The notes: generated by a model from the sequence alone, not told the origin. 61,606 bases of DNA from Pseudomonadota bacterium (GCA_021798575.1 JAJZGI010000006.1:1-61606), one strand, 5' to 3'. Positions 1-8,846 are shown, counted from the first letter of the stretch. Numbers and translations are program-made.

Positions 1-68
1 TTGCCCAGCGACTGCACGAGGTACATGACGATATGGTAGAGGCGCGTGTTGATGGGCTCACATGACAT
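1..68 (-). CDS. 5' end of an unidentified gene, cut by window edge
   Basis: Reading the minus strand from an ATG at 68, 22 codons stay open to the window edge, beginning MSCEPINTRLYH. One of the other two frames has an early stop and the other gives an unnatural composition. I do not recognise the product from so few residues. The case for a real gene rests on the promoter just upstream: TTGACA and TATAAA with a 17-bp spacer, with transcription expected to begin within a few bases of this ATG. No Shine-Dalgarno sequence is visible, so either the mRNA is leaderless or the true start is a later codon such as the ATG 14 codons in. Confidence 0.4.
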   Translation of the reverse strand, partial: MSCEPINTRLYHIVMYLVQSLG

Positions 69-70
69 TC

Positions 71-87
71 TGTTATTTATAATAACA
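71..87. promoter_or_regulatory. 17-bp palindromic operator, copy 1
   Basis: TGTTAT and ATAACA arms flank a 5-bp AT spacer, and the inner bases extend the match to 7-bp arms. It covers the -10 of the minus-strand promoter. The same arm sequence, spacing and placement on a -10 recur at 58816-58832 ahead of the acyl-CoA synthetase/MarR genes, which makes it a likely repressor operator rather than a chance palindrome. Confidence 0.6.
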
Positions 88-104
88 TTTTGGTTGGATG
101 TCAA
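76..104 (-). promoter_or_regulatory. sigma70-like promoter for the truncated gene
   Basis: On the minus strand a consensus -35 TTGACA (plus 99-104) is followed by exactly 17 bp and a -10 TATAAA (plus 76-81). The -10 lies inside the palindrome at 71-87, so a repressor bound there would exclude RNA polymerase. The predicted start of transcription is about plus 69, next to the first ATG. Confidence 0.6.
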
Positions 105-134
105 GGGGAAGTTTGGGGGTTCGTTGTAAAAAAT

Positions 135-215
135 GGATTGCTTCGTCATGCGCAGATTGCGCATGACTCGCAATGACGAGGTGGGAGCGTACGCTGCGCA
201 TGACTCGCAACGACG
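135..215. repeat. REP-like palindromic repeat, possible terminator
   Basis: A perfect 10-bp stem with a 3-base loop lies at 145-167 (GTCATGCGCA / TGCGCATGAC), flanked by GGATTGCTTCGTC and CTCGCAATGACGA. This is the arrangement of a dispersed REP-type repeat common in bacterial intergenic DNA. The right half, 159-178, recurs almost exactly at 196-215 (19 of 20 bases). For minus-strand transcripts leaving the Hint gene the hairpin is followed, 13 bases on, by six T, so it may also end that transcript. Confidence 0.55.
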
Positions 216-231
216 CTAACGTAAGGTTGGA

Positions 232-3200
232 TCAGGCGGCGGCATGGAGGGTTTGTGCCCTGGTGTTCAGACGATCGCGCAGGGCGTCGAGCTCGGCGCC
301 TTCCCGCACCATTTTGACGCAGAATTGCGCATCCGCCGGGCTGCGGAAGTCCGCATGCAGGCGCATGGCGGGCGCGCCCTCGAACATGTCTCGGTTGCCG
401 GTATCGAGGAAGCTCTCGGCGGGCAGACCCTCGGCCAGCACCACATCGTGGCCATCCAGCTCGATGTGATGGTAGGTGACGTGGCGCGTGTTCTGCTCCT
501 GCAGGATGGTGACGCCGTTGACCAGGCTCAGCACCTCGAACAGGCAGCCATCAGCATAGACCGCGTGGTGCGGCGAGAGGCGCAGATCACGCTCCGGCAG
601 GCCGACACCGAACGCCCCGGCGCGGATGCGCACCGGGCGCACCAGCTCGGGCTCCGGATGGCGCGGGATATCGATGCTGCGCTGCCCGGTCCACACTACT
701 TTGCGCGTGGTGGGACCGCCCTGCCGCACGGTGACCACCGTGTCGCCCACCGCGATATCCTCCACCGGCACCTCACCCCCGAGGGTGAGGATTCGTGTGC
801 CCGAGGCGAAGCAGTGGATCAGGATATCCAGCACGCCGCCGGTGGTGCTGAGGTCGATCGAGGCGGGGACATCGCCCGTCGCCAGCCCGACATTCAGCGT
901 GACCACCGTGCCGCTGGTGGAGTCTGTCACCACCAGCTGGTCCGTGCTGGTGTTATAGGTATAGCCCAGCGTGTCGCCTGGGCTGTCGAGGTGGAAATTG
1001 GTGCCACCCAGGATGATCTGGTCGGTCTGGCCGAAATTGATCAGCGGCGTGCTGAGGGTGCCGGTGGTGACGTCGCTGCCGATGAAATCGGCCACGCTAT
1101 TGGCGTTATCGCCCTCCAGGTTGATCGGCGTGGTGAGCCCACCCAGCAGGTTGAGCGTGCCGAAGTCGTTGACCGCGGTGAAGTTGGAACCCGGCGCCAG
1201 CGTGGCGGTGACGCCGCTCTCCACCGTGAGTATGCCGGGCCCGGCGATGGAGCCGCTGTCGGCGAAATTGCCCGAGATGGTGACCGCCCCGCCATTGAGC
1301 GCGACGGGCGCGGCAAAGGTGCCCGCGAGGTTCAACGTGCCGGCATCGGTGATGGCGCCCAGGGTACCGCCGCCGGTGAAGGTGGCGCCGGCGCCCGACT
1401 GCACATTCAGGACGCCGTTGCCCGTGAACGAGCCGGTATCGACAAACTGGCTCTGGTCGGTGATCGCGCCATTATCCACCAGCGCGCCGCTGGCGATGGA
1501 GGCGGTGCCCGCGGCGATCACCACATTCATGTTGGGGGCGATGTTGTTGCCCGGCGCGAAGCCGCCGACAAAATTCGCCGGATTCTCGAAGCTGGTGTTG
1601 CCGCCAGCGCCGTTGAAGATGAAGTCGCTCGCCGCCGGGCTGCTCGCCAGCTCGATGGTGACGCCATTGGTGCCGTAGAGCGGCGTGAAGGCCGGGGTAT
1701 CGCCCGTGGTGACCGCGACGGTGACGTTCTCGCTGGCGATGGAGGCGCCGGCGGCGTTGGTCTCGGTCACGCTCAATGTGCCATTGGCGTAGCTCAGCGA
1801 GACGCCATCGCCCGGGGCGAGTGAGCCGAAGGTGGGGACGATTTTGTCTGTCGTGCCGAAGTTGGTCAGCTGCGTACCGGTGGTGGTGCCGGTGAAATCG
1901 AACGCCGAGTTCGCGCCGTTGCCCTCCATGTTCACCGGGCTGATGTCCCCCGCGCCGGTGACGGACAGCGTGCCGAAATTATAGATGCCCCCCAGGGTGG
2001 TGCCGCCCGCCAGCGTGGCGCTGGCGCCCGAGTCGACGATGAGCGTGCCGAGGCCGGTGATGGGGGTTGGATCGTTGAAGTTGGTGCCAACCTGAATGGT
2101 GCCGTTATCCACCACCGGGCCGCTGGAGACCGAGGCGGTGCCTGCCGCGATGGTGACGTTCTCACCCGGGCTGATATTATTGCCCGGCGCGATCCCGCCC
2201 ACGAAGTTGGCGGGATTCTCGAAGCTCGTGTTGGTACCGCCGCCCGTGAAGGTGAAGTTGGTGGCGGCAGGGCTGCTCGCCAGCTCGATGCTCACCCCGT
2301 TGGTGCCATAGAGCGGCACGAAAGCGGCTACGTCGCCGGTGGTGACCGCGACGGTGATGTTCTCGCTGGCGATGGAGGCACCCGAAGCGTTCGTCTCGGT
2401 GACGCTCAATGTGCCGTTGGCATAGCTGAGAGACACGCCATCGCCCGCGGGGAGCGCGCCGAAGGTGGGGATGATTTTGTCTGTCGTGCCGAAGTTCACG
2501 AGCTCGGTACCGGTGGTAGTACCGGTGAAACCGAACACCGTGTTCGCGTTATTGCCGCCCATGTTCACCTGGCCCAGGCCCTGGTTGCCGGTGAAGGTGA
2601 GCGTGCCGTCGTTGGTGATGTTGCTGATGCCGCTGATCGAGCCGTTTACCGTCCAATCCGCGCCGGCCCCGACGCTGAGGCTGGTGAAGCCGATATAGCT
2701 GCCGGGATTGGCCAGAAGCCCGGTCTGGCCGACCGAGCCCCCGAGCTCGAGCGTGGAGCCCGTGCCGAAGCTGGCGACGCCGCCATCGAGCGACTGGCCG
2801 GGCAGCAGGTTCAGCACGCCGACCTGGTTATCCTGCGCCGAGAGGGTTGAGTTGGCCCCGCTGCCGCCGAGCTGGCCCAGCGTGCCCGAATTCACCAGCG
2901 TGCCGGTGGTGACGTCGAACAGGCCCACGCCGTGCTGGAGGATGCCTGAGTTGATGATGGTGCCGGTGCCCGCGTCCGCTTGATTGATCCAGGCTGAGGC
3001 GTTGCCGGCCTGGCTATCGATGATGCCGGCGTTGATGATCGCATCGGGCGCACCGCCGATGGATTTCTCGTAGACGCCAAAGCCCCTGGTGCCGATGATG
3101 ACGCCGGTACTCTCGTTGTTCACGGTGCCCGAGACGCCGAAGCCCAGCACCACCGCCGAGCTGAACGCCTGGGTTGAATTCGCGCTGTTCTCGATCGTCC

Positions 3201-3540
3201 CGAAATTGGAGATGGAGACGACGCTTTTGGCGCTGGAGCTGCCACCGCCTGACTCGATATCGATCCCGTAGAGTGACCCGGAGATCAGTGCCGTGCTGTT
3301 GTTGGATGCGCCATTGGTGACGACCGCGCCATAGGCCGCACCGCTCAGCGTGGTGGCGGCGCGCAGATAGACGCCGGTGTTATTGACGCTGTCGGCAACG
3401 ATCACGCCCAGGTTTACGAGGTCCGGGTTGAAATTCGCGGCGTAGCTCGCCGTAACACCATTACCTGTGGTCGCCGTGATCGTGGTGGTAGAGCTCACGG
3501 TATATGGGTTGTTCGCCGAAGTGATGGTGGTGCCCGACAT
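232..3540 (-). CDS. large repeat protein with C-terminal Hint domain
   Basis: A 1102-residue protein, almost entirely Gly/Ser/Thr/Asn/Ala-rich and without charged clusters, as in beta-helical surface proteins. Residues from about 910 to the end form a Hint_2-type domain: it opens CFASGTRILT, with Cys910 in the position of the splicing nucleophile, and holds the RLSPHHAVYADG and LAEGLPAESFLDTGNR blocks typical of acetic-acid-bacterial Hint proteins. Before it lie two long internal repeats (about residues 326-480 and 537-690) and a degenerate third (about 806-909). There is no obvious signal peptide, which would suit type I export, but no RTX nonapeptides are seen. The ATG at 3540 has GGAG at good distance. 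Autoprocessing or self-attachment is inferred from the domain, not shown. Confidence 0.8.
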   Translation of the reverse strand: MSGTTITSANNPYTVSSTTTITATTGNGVTASYAANFNPDLVNLGVIVADSVNNTGVYLRAATTLSGAAYGAVVTNGASNNSTALISGSLYGIDIESGGGSSSAKSVVSISNFGTIENSANSTQAFSSAVVLGFGVSGTVNNESTGVIIGTRGFGVYEKSIGGAPDAIINAGIIDSQAGNASAWINQADAGTGTIINSGILQHGVGLFDVTTGTLVNSGTLGQLGGSGANSTLSAQDNQVGVLNLLPGQSLDGGVASFGTGSTLELGGSVGQTGLLANPGSYIGFTSLSVGAGADWTVNGSISGISNITNDGTLTFTGNQGLGQVNMGGNNANTVFGFTGTTTGTELVNFGTTDKIIPTFGALPAGDGVSLSYANGTLSVTETNASGASIASENITVAVTTGDVAAFVPLYGTNGVSIELASSPAATNFTFTGGGTNTSFENPANFVGGIAPGNNISPGENVTIAAGTASVSSGPVVDNGTIQVGTNFNDPTPITGLGTLIVDSGASATLAGGTTLGGIYNFGTLSVTGAGDISPVNMEGNGANSAFDFTGTTTGTQLTNFGTTDKIVPTFGSLAPGDGVSLSYANGTLSVTETNAAGASIASENVTVAVTTGDTPAFTPLYGTNGVTIELASSPAASDFIFNGAGGNTSFENPANFVGGFAPGNNIAPNMNVVIAAGTASIASGALVDNGAITDQSQFVDTGSFTGNGVLNVQSGAGATFTGGGTLGAITDAGTLNLAGTFAAPVALNGGAVTISGNFADSGSIAGPGILTVESGVTATLAPGSNFTAVNDFGTLNLLGGLTTPINLEGDNANSVADFIGSDVTTGTLSTPLINFGQTDQIILGGTNFHLDSPGDTLGYTYNTSTDQLVVTDSTSGTVVTLNVGLATGDVPASIDLSTTGGVLDILIHCFASGTRILTLGGEVPVEDIAVGDTVVTVRQGGPTTRKVVWTGQRSIDIPRHPEPELVRPVRIRAGAFGVGLPERDLRLSPHHAVYADGCLFEVLSLVNGVTILQEQNTRHVTYHHIELDGHDVVLAEGLPAESFLDTGNRDMFEGAPAMRLHADFRSPADAQFCVKMVREGAELDALRDRLNTRAQTLHAAA
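1465..2561 (-). repeat. internal tandem duplication in the Hint-domain gene
   Basis: Segments 2097-2561 and 1465-1929 are close copies about 632 bp apart. Both encode the series NFGTTDKI, SLSYANGTLSVTETNA, TPLYGTNGV-type, SFENPANFVGG and IAAGTAS. Identity looks near 85 percent by eye. A third diverged copy is recognisable in protein sequence only (around 820-1122), just before the Hint domain. Confidence 0.75.
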
Positions 3541-3698
3541 GATTGCTCCAGGATTGAATAGTCTAAATAATATAATCTCGTAATGAACCTATAAGAATTC
3601 TATGTCGCGTCAAACGCAAATAGCGCAGAATCGGCGATGGTCACGGAGATTTGATCACGTTTGCGGATCGAAGTTCAATCTCTGCGTGCGCAACGCAA
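3541..3698. other. intergenic region upstream of the Hint gene
   Basis: AT-rich for about 80 bp next to the Hint start, as expected of a promoter region. A TTGACG (minus strand, near 3610) and a TATATT are present but not at standard spacing, so I do not call a promoter. Nothing else is recognised. Confidence 0.3.
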
Positions 3699-3730
3699 AA
3701 CGGCCCGGGGTTTGCACCATCCGGGCCGTT
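3699..3730 (-). terminator. intrinsic terminator after rplQ
   Basis: A perfect 10-bp GC-rich stem (AACGGCCCGG / CCGGGCCGTT) with a 12-base loop lies 28 bases past the rplQ stop, with TTTTG on the minus strand at its foot. It marks the end of the long str-S10-spc-alpha transcript. The T-run is short. Confidence 0.65.
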
Positions 3731-3757
3731 TGTATTCGCAGGTAGGTCAGGTGGTTT

Positions 3758-4177
3758 TTATGCCGCCTCTTCCTCGGGCGCCACGGCGACTGGCCCGCTG
3801 TCCTGACCTTTGGCGGCCACGTCGCGGTCTACCAGTTCGATCACGGCCATGTCCGCCGCGTCCCCGTAACGCATGCCGGCCTTCAGCACGCGGGTATAGC
3901 CGCCGCTGCGGGACTTATAGCGGGTGGCCAGCGCATCGAACAATTTGGCGACGATCTTCTCGTCCCGCAGCTGGTTGAAGGCCTGCCGCCTGGCGTGCAG
4001 CCCGCCGCGCTTGCCCAGCGTGATGAGCTTCTCGGCGACCGGCCGAAGCTCCTTGGCTTTCGGCAGGGTGGTCGAGATTTGTTCGTGTTTGATGAGCGCC
4101 ACCGCCATGTTCCGGAACATGGCCAGGCGATGGGATGAGGTGACGCCGAGTTTTCGACCGCTGAGACCGTGACGCAT
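3758..4177 (-). CDS. rplQ: 50S ribosomal protein L17
   Basis: A 139-residue L17 with the standard start [11 protein letters not shown] and the [13 protein letters not shown]-like helix around residues 20-35. L17 sits near the peptide exit tunnel. The C-terminus carries an acidic Glu-Ala tail, common in alphaproteobacteria. It follows rpoA by 19 bp as last gene of the alpha operon, before an intrinsic terminator. Confidence 0.97.
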   Translation of the reverse strand: MRHGLSGRKLGVTSSHRLAMFRNMAVALIKHEQISTTLPKAKELRPVAEKLITLGKRGGLHARRQAFNQLRDEKIVAKLFDALATRYKSRSGGYTRVLKAGMRYGDAADMAVIELVDRDVAAKGQDSGPVAVAPEEEAA

Positions 4178-4196
4178 TGCAAATAATCCTGATCGC

Positions 4197-5234
4197 TTAG
4201 AAGGGTTGGTCGGAACGCTTGGCCAGTTCCTCGATGTTCTCGGGCGGCCAGTCGGTCACGTTCATGCCCAGAGACAGGCCCATGACGGTGAGCACTTCCT
4301 TGATCTCGTTGAGCGATTTGCGGCCGAAATTCGGCGTGCGCAGCATCTCCTGCTCGCTCTTTTGGACCAGGTCGCCGATGTAGACGATGTTGTCGTTCTT
4401 GAGGCAGTTGGCGCTGCGCACCGAGAGCTCCAGCTCGTCCACCTTGCGCAGGAGGTTGGCGTTGAACGGCAGCTCGATGCGCGGCTCCTCGGCGCGCAGG
4501 CGGGCAGGCTCCTCGAAGTTCACGAACATGCCCAGCTGGTCCTGCAGGATGCGGGCGGCCAGCGCCACGGAATCCTCCGGCGCGATGGCGCCGTTGGTCT
4601 CGACCTCCAAGATGAGCTTGTCATAGTCGGTGATCTGGCCGACGCGCGTTTTTTCGACGCGGTAGGAGACGCGGCGCACCGGCGAGTAGATGGCATCGAC
4701 CGGGATGAGGCCGATCGGCGCATCCTCCGGGCGATTGGCGGAGGCGGGGTCGTAGCCGCGGCCCGAGGCGACCGTGAATTCCATGCCCAGGCTGGCGCCG
4801 TCATCCAGCGTGCAGAGCACGAGATCCGGGTTCATGATCTCGATGTCGTGCCCGGCCTGGATATGCCCGGCCTTGACCTCGCCCGGTCCGGTGGCGGTGA
4901 GGACCATGCGCTTTGGCCCCTCCCCGTGCATGCGCACGGCGAGCTGCTTGATATTCAGCACGATGTCCGTCACGTCCTCCCGCACGCCGACGAGCGTGGA
5001 GAATTCATGCAGCACGCCGTCGATCCGCACCGAGGTTACGGCCGCGCCTTGCAGCGAGGAGAGCAATATGCGGCGCAGCGAGTTGCCGAGCGTCATGCCG
5101 AAGCCGCGCTCCAGAGGCTCGGCCACGATGGTCGCCACGCGCGCGGCATCCGGCCCGAACTCGACACCGAGTTGTTCCGGCTTGATCAGCATCTGCCAGT
5201 TACGTTGCAGAGATAAATTCGTTTCTTTCAGCAT
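4197..5234 (-). CDS. rpoA: RNA polymerase alpha subunit
   Basis: A 345-residue alpha subunit, within the usual 330-345 range. The N-terminal assembly domain begins near NWQMLIKPE and contains [19 protein letters not shown]. The C-terminal domain (about 265-330) has the DNA- and activator-contacting helices, with [15 protein letters not shown] and [16 protein letters not shown]. The ATG at 5234 has GGAGGG six bases upstream, which favours it over the internal Met15. It lies between rpsK and rplQ as in other proteobacteria. Confidence 0.97.
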   Translation of the reverse strand: MLKETNLSLQRNWQMLIKPEQLGVEFGPDAARVATIVAEPLERGFGMTLGNSLRRILLSSLQGAAVTSVRIDGVLHEFSTLVGVREDVTDIVLNIKQLAVRMHGEGPKRMVLTATGPGEVKAGHIQAGHDIEIMNPDLVLCTLDDGASLGMEFTVASGRGYDPASANRPEDAPIGLIPVDAIYSPVRRVSYRVEKTRVGQITDYDKLILEVETNGAIAPEDSVALAARILQDQLGMFVNFEEPARLRAEEPRIELPFNANLLRKVDELELSVRSANCLKNDNIVYIGDLVQKSEQEMLRTPNFGRKSLNEIKEVLTVMGLSLGMNVTDWPPENIEELAKRSDQPF

Positions 5235-5282
5235 CTAACCCTCCGGCCTGGCGGCATACCGCCCCTGGCCAACCAAATATAA

Positions 5283-5672
5283 TCAGACGCGGCGGCGCTT
5301 GCGCGGGCGACAGCCATTATGCGGAATCGGCGTGAGATCCCGGATCGCGGAGATCTGGAACCCGACCGTTTGCAGGGCGCGCAGCGCGCTCTCCCGGCCG
5401 GAGCCGGGGCCGCTCACCTCGATCTCGAGCATCTCCATGCCATGCTCGCGCGCCTTGCGCCCGGCATCCTCGGCCGCCACCTGCGCCGCGTAAGGCGTGG
5501 ATTTGCGGCTGCCCTTGAAGCCCTGGCTGCCGGCGGAGGACCAGGCGATGGTGTTGCCCTGCGCATCCGTGATGTTGACCATGGTGTTGTTGAAGCTGGC
5601 GAGCACATGCGCAACACCGGAGATGATGTTTTTGCGTTCTTTCTTGCGGGGGCGTGAGGCGGGCTTCGCCAT
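5283..5672 (-). CDS. rpsK: 30S ribosomal protein S11
   Basis: A 129-residue S11 starting [15 protein letters not shown]. The reading frame is open further upstream into rpsM, but the ATG at 5672 matches the family start and has AGGA upstream. [17 protein letters not shown] and the basic end [13 protein letters not shown] identify it. S11 lines the E site and mRNA exit on the 30S platform. Downstream of rpsM by 37 bp. Confidence 0.97.
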   Translation of the reverse strand: MAKPASRPRKKERKNIISGVAHVLASFNNTMVNITDAQGNTIAWSSAGSQGFKGSRKSTPYAAQVAAEDAGRKAREHGMEMLEIEVSGPGSGRESALRALQTVGFQISAIRDLTPIPHNGCRPRKRRRV

Positions 5673-5709
5673 ATTCGTGATCCTGTAAAAACGTGAGAGA
5701 CGCTGGAGA

Positions 5710-6087
5710 CTACTTCGTGACCTTCTTTTTGCCGGCGATCGCCACGGCCTTGCCTTTGCGGGTGCGGGCGTTGGTGTGGGTGCGCTGGCCACGAACCGGC
5801 AGGCCCTTGCGGTGGCGCAGGCCACGGTAGCAGCCAAGATCCATCAGGCGCTTGATGTTCATGGCGTTTTCCCGGCGGAGATCACCCTCGACCCGGTAAT
5901 CCTTGTCGATCAGTTCGCGCAGGCGCAAAATCTCGTCGTCCGAGAGCTGGTTGACCCGGCGCTCATCGGGGATGTTGAGCGCGGTGCAGATGTCCTGCGC
6001 CTTCACCGGGCCGATGCCATAGATGTAGCGAAGGCTGATGAGGACACGCTTGTTTGTGGGAATGTTTACGCCGGCAATACGCGCCAC
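5710..6087 (-). CDS. rpsM: 30S ribosomal protein S13
   Basis: A 125-residue S13 with the start [15 protein letters not shown] and the [16 protein letters not shown] block and basic tail. It contacts the P-site tRNA and L5 across the subunit bridge. The start codon is GTG at 6087, preceded by AGGAG at seven bases. It is the first gene of the alpha set, separated from adk by 124 bp that contain a strong hairpin. Confidence 0.97.
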   Translation of the reverse strand: MARIAGVNIPTNKRVLISLRYIYGIGPVKAQDICTALNIPDERRVNQLSDDEILRLRELIDKDYRVEGDLRRENAMNIKRLMDLGCYRGLRHRKGLPVRGQRTHTNARTRKGKAVAIAGKKKVTK

Positions 6088-6115
6088 GTGGTCTCTCCTG
6101 TGGTCATAACAAGTA

Positions 6116-6140
6116 GCGGCGCACCGAAACGGAGCGCCGC
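6116..6140 (-). other. hairpin in the rpsM leader
   Basis: An imperfect 11-step stem with one mismatch: GCGGCGC, a single base, CCG, three-base loop, CGG, a single base, GCGCCGC. It lies between adk and rpsM, 29 bases before the rpsM start. No T-run follows on the minus strand, so it looks like a processing or translational control structure rather than a terminator. Confidence 0.5.
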
Positions 6141-6211
6141 GAAAGCGGATTATAACGCGCGGACCAGCGGAGTCAACGCCAAGCCATCAAATTTTCGTGA
6201 AGAATCGGACG

Positions 6212-6892
6212 TCACGGGGCCTGCACGCCCACCCGGCGCAGCACCGCCTCGATCTGCGCCTCGACCTCATCCATCTCTGCCATACCGTCCACCGAATATA
6301 GACGGTTTTTTGCCGCATAATAGGGCATGATCGGCGCAGTTTGGGCGCGGTAGGCCTCCAGGCGCGCATGGACCGTCTCGGCCCGATCGTCCGGCCTGCG
6401 GATGAACTCCGTGCCGCCACAGACATCGCACACGCCCGGCTGTTTGGGCTGTTTGAACCTGTCGTGATACCCGGCCCCGCACTTTGCGCAGGTGAACCGG
6501 CCGCTGATGCGCTCCACCAGCACGACCTCGTCCACCTTCAGCTCGATCACCGCGTCCAGATCCACCTTGGTCTCGTGCAGCAACTTGTCCAGCGCCTCGG
6601 CCTGCGGCACGGTGCGCGGGAAGCCATCGAGGATGAAGCCATGCGCGCAGTCGGGCTTGGCGATGCGCTCGCCGATCATCCGGATGATGAGCTGATCCGA
6701 GACCAGCCCGCCGACATCCATGACGCGCTTGGCCTCCAGGCCGATCGGGCTGCCTGCCTTGACCTCGGCCCGCAGCATATCGCCCGTGGAGATTTGGGCC
6801 ACGCCGTAGCGAACCTCCAGCAGCTTGGACTGCGTGCCTTTTCCGGCACCAGGCGGCCCCAGTAGAATAAGTTCCAAACTGGACTCCCTCAT
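6212..6892 (-). CDS. adk: adenylate kinase
   Basis: A 226-residue long-lid adenylate kinase that interconverts ATP + AMP and two ADP. The P-loop GPPGAGKGTQS is at about residues 12-22. The NMP-binding region has STGDMLRAEV, then the FILDGFPRT motif. The lid carries four cysteines in CAKCG and CDVCG (about 141-164), so it should bind a structural zinc, as in Gram-positive and many alphaproteobacterial enzymes. The ATG overlaps the secY stop by four bases, so the two are translationally coupled. Confidence 0.96.
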   Translation of the reverse strand: MRESSLELILLGPPGAGKGTQSKLLEVRYGVAQISTGDMLRAEVKAGSPIGLEAKRVMDVGGLVSDQLIIRMIGERIAKPDCAHGFILDGFPRTVPQAEALDKLLHETKVDLDAVIELKVDEVVLVERISGRFTCAKCGAGYHDRFKQPKQPGVCDVCGGTEFIRRPDDRAETVHARLEAYRAQTAPIMPYYAAKNRLYSVDGMAEMDEVEAQIEAVLRRVGVQAP

Positions 6893-8226
6893 CTGCGGCC
6901 CTTTCCGCGACTTTTGCGGATCATGCCCTCGTACTGATGCGCCAGCAGATGGGACTGGATCTGCGCGACCGTGTCCATCGTCACCGAGACGATGATGAGC
7001 AGCGAGGTGCCGCCAAAATAGAACGGCAGGCTGTATTTGCTCATCGCATAGTCTGGCAGGAGGCAGACCACGACCAGATAGGCGGCGCCGATGGTCGTGA
7101 GGCGCGTGAGAACGGTATCGAAATATTTTGCCGTGTTGCCGCCAGGGCGGATGCCGGGGATGAAGCCGCCGTGCTTCTTGAGATTATCCGCCGTCTCCTC
7201 CGGGTTGAAGACCACCGCGGTGTAGAAATAGGAGAAGAAGATGATCAGCCCGGCGAACAGCACCATGTACCCGACCTGGCCGTTGGTGAGCTGATGCGCG
7301 ATGAACTCGAGCCAGCCCGGCCCGCCATGGGAAAACCCGATGATGCTGGCGGGCACCAGCAGCAGCGAGCTGGCGAAGATCGGCGGGATGACGCCCGAGG
7401 TGTTGATCTTCAGGGGCATATGAGTCGAGTCCCCGCCATATATTTTCTGCCCGACCTGGCGCTTGGGATATTGCACGAGAATCCGCCGCTGCGCGCGCTC
7501 CATGAAGACGATGAAGGCGAAGACCGCGATGCCGACGATGAAGAACATCACCACGAACAGGGTGGAGAGCGCACCCGTTGACCCGAGTTGCAGGATATCG
7601 GCGATGGCGACCGGCAGGTTGGCCACGATGCCCGAGAAGATGATGAGGCTGACGCCGTTGCCGATCCCCCGCGAGGTGATCTGCTCGCCCAGCCACATCA
7701 GGAAGATCGTGCCGCCGACCAGCGAGACCACGCAGGTGAAGGTGAACATCAGTCCCGGGTCGATCACCGCCGGGCCCTGCGCCGTGTGCATCGCGGACAG
7801 GCCGGCGGAGATTCCGTAGGCCTGGACCGCGGCGATGAGGACCGTGAGATAGCGCGTGTACTGCGTGATCTTCTGGCGGCCGGAGTCGCCCTCCTTCTTC
7901 AGCGCCTCGAGCGTCGGGATCGCCGCTGTCATGAGCTGCATGATGATGCTGGCGCTGATATAGGGCATCACCGCCAGCGCGAAGATGGTCATGCGCCCCA
8001 GTGCGCCGCCGGTGAACATGTTGAACATGCCCAGGATGCCGCCGCCGTTCTGCGTCATCAGATGCGCCATCACGCTCGCATCCACCCCCGGGACGGGGAT
8101 GTAGGTGCCCAGCCGAAAGACGATGAGCGCCCCCAGCGTGAACCAGATGCGCTTCTTGAGATCCGTCGCCTTGCCGAACGCGCCCAGATTGAGGCTCGCT
8201 GCCATTTGTTCCGCGGCCGATGCCAT
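6889..8226 (-). CDS. secY: Sec translocon channel subunit SecY
   Basis: A 445-residue SecY with ten hydrophobic segments. Recognisable blocks are FRLGTYIPVPGVD near residue 37, the plug/TM2 area with GGALGRMTIFALAVMPYISAS, MWLGEQITSRGIGNG, and the cytosolic loop ending GGFIPGIRPGGNTAKYFD. It forms the inner-membrane protein-conducting pore with SecE and SecG. secE is not found in the window. Located between rplO and adk as in the spc operon. Confidence 0.97.
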   Translation of the reverse strand: MASAAEQMAASLNLGAFGKATDLKKRIWFTLGALIVFRLGTYIPVPGVDASVMAHLMTQNGGGILGMFNMFTGGALGRMTIFALAVMPYISASIIMQLMTAAIPTLEALKKEGDSGRQKITQYTRYLTVLIAAVQAYGISAGLSAMHTAQGPAVIDPGLMFTFTCVVSLVGGTIFLMWLGEQITSRGIGNGVSLIIFSGIVANLPVAIADILQLGSTGALSTLFVVMFFIVGIAVFAFIVFMERAQRRILVQYPKRQVGQKIYGGDSTHMPLKINTSGVIPPIFASSLLLVPASIIGFSHGGPGWLEFIAHQLTNGQVGYMVLFAGLIIFFSYFYTAVVFNPEETADNLKKHGGFIPGIRPGGNTAKYFDTVLTRLTTIGAAYLVVVCLLPDYAMSKYSLPFYFGGTSLLIIVSVTMDTVAQIQSHLLAHQYEGMIRKSRGKGRR

Positions 8227-8280
8227 ACCCTGTCCTTCTCATCAAAAACGGCACCTGACCTTGCCGCCAGGGCCCGGCCA

Positions 8281-8322
8281 AGCGCCGTTTGTTGGCGCTA
8301 TAGTGCCGGAATTTCTCCGGCA
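8281..8322 (-). other. two adjacent hairpins between rplO and secY
   Basis: Two perfect stems lie in the 109-bp rplO-secY gap: AGCGCC / GGCGCT with a 7-base loop (8281-8299) and TGCCGGA / TCCGGCA with a 5-base loop (8304-8322). Neither is followed by a T-run. They could be processing sites or adjust the ratio of SecY to ribosomal protein. Confidence 0.45.
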
Positions 8323-8335
8323 AATGCAATAGAGC

Positions 8336-8821
8336 TTAAGCCGGGATGGCGGCGGGTTTTTGAACCAGGGTTTTGACGGTGCCGCCGGCCTGCTCCACCG
8401 CCGCGACGGCGGCGGCTGAGGCGCGCGAGACCTCGATGTGCACGGCGCGGGTGATGGCGCCCTTGGCCAGCAGGCTCACGCCATCCACCTTGCCCAGCCG
8501 CACCAGCCCGGCCGCGAGCAGCGCCGCCTCGTTGATCGGTTGGCCGGCGTCCAGCCTGCCCGATTCAAACGCAGCTTCCAGCGCCGCGAGATTAAGCGCC
8601 GCATACTCCTTACGGTTCACGTTGGTGAACCCGCGCTTGGGCAGGCGGCGGTAGATGGGCAACTGCCCGCCCTCGAAACCGTTCAGCGCCACGCCTTCCC
8701 GCGCCTTTTGGCCCTTGACGCCCTTGCCGGAGGTTTTGCCCTTGCCCGAGCCGATGCCACGGCCCAGCCGCTTGGACTTGAGGCGCGCCCCGGGATTGTC
8801 GCGAATTTCATTCAGTTTCAT
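8336..8821 (-). CDS. rplO: 50S ribosomal protein L15
   Basis: A 161-residue L15 with the family start [15 protein letters not shown] and the glycine-rich [15 protein letters not shown] stretch followed by [17 protein letters not shown]. The ATG at 8821 is preceded directly by an in-frame GTG (8824), but the ATG fits the family. L15 is a late 50S assembly protein. It precedes secY in the spc operon. Confidence 0.97.
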   Translation of the reverse strand: MKLNEIRDNPGARLKSKRLGRGIGSGKGKTSGKGVKGQKAREGVALNGFEGGQLPIYRRLPKRGFTNVNRKEYAALNLAALEAAFESGRLDAGQPINEAALLAAGLVRLGKVDGVSLLAKGAITRAVHIEVSRASAAAVAAVEQAGGTVKTLVQKPAAIPA

Positions 8822-8846
8822 CACAAAAACCCTATTTGAGCTGGCG

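Noticed and set aside
244-1824. 526-codon plus-strand frame opposite the Hint gene
   Set aside because: The minus-strand frame has a clear Hint domain; the plus frame is its shadow.
3541-3660. TTGACG and TATATT boxes before the Hint gene
   Set aside because: Their spacing does not fit a sigma70 promoter, so only an AT-rich promoter-like region is noted.
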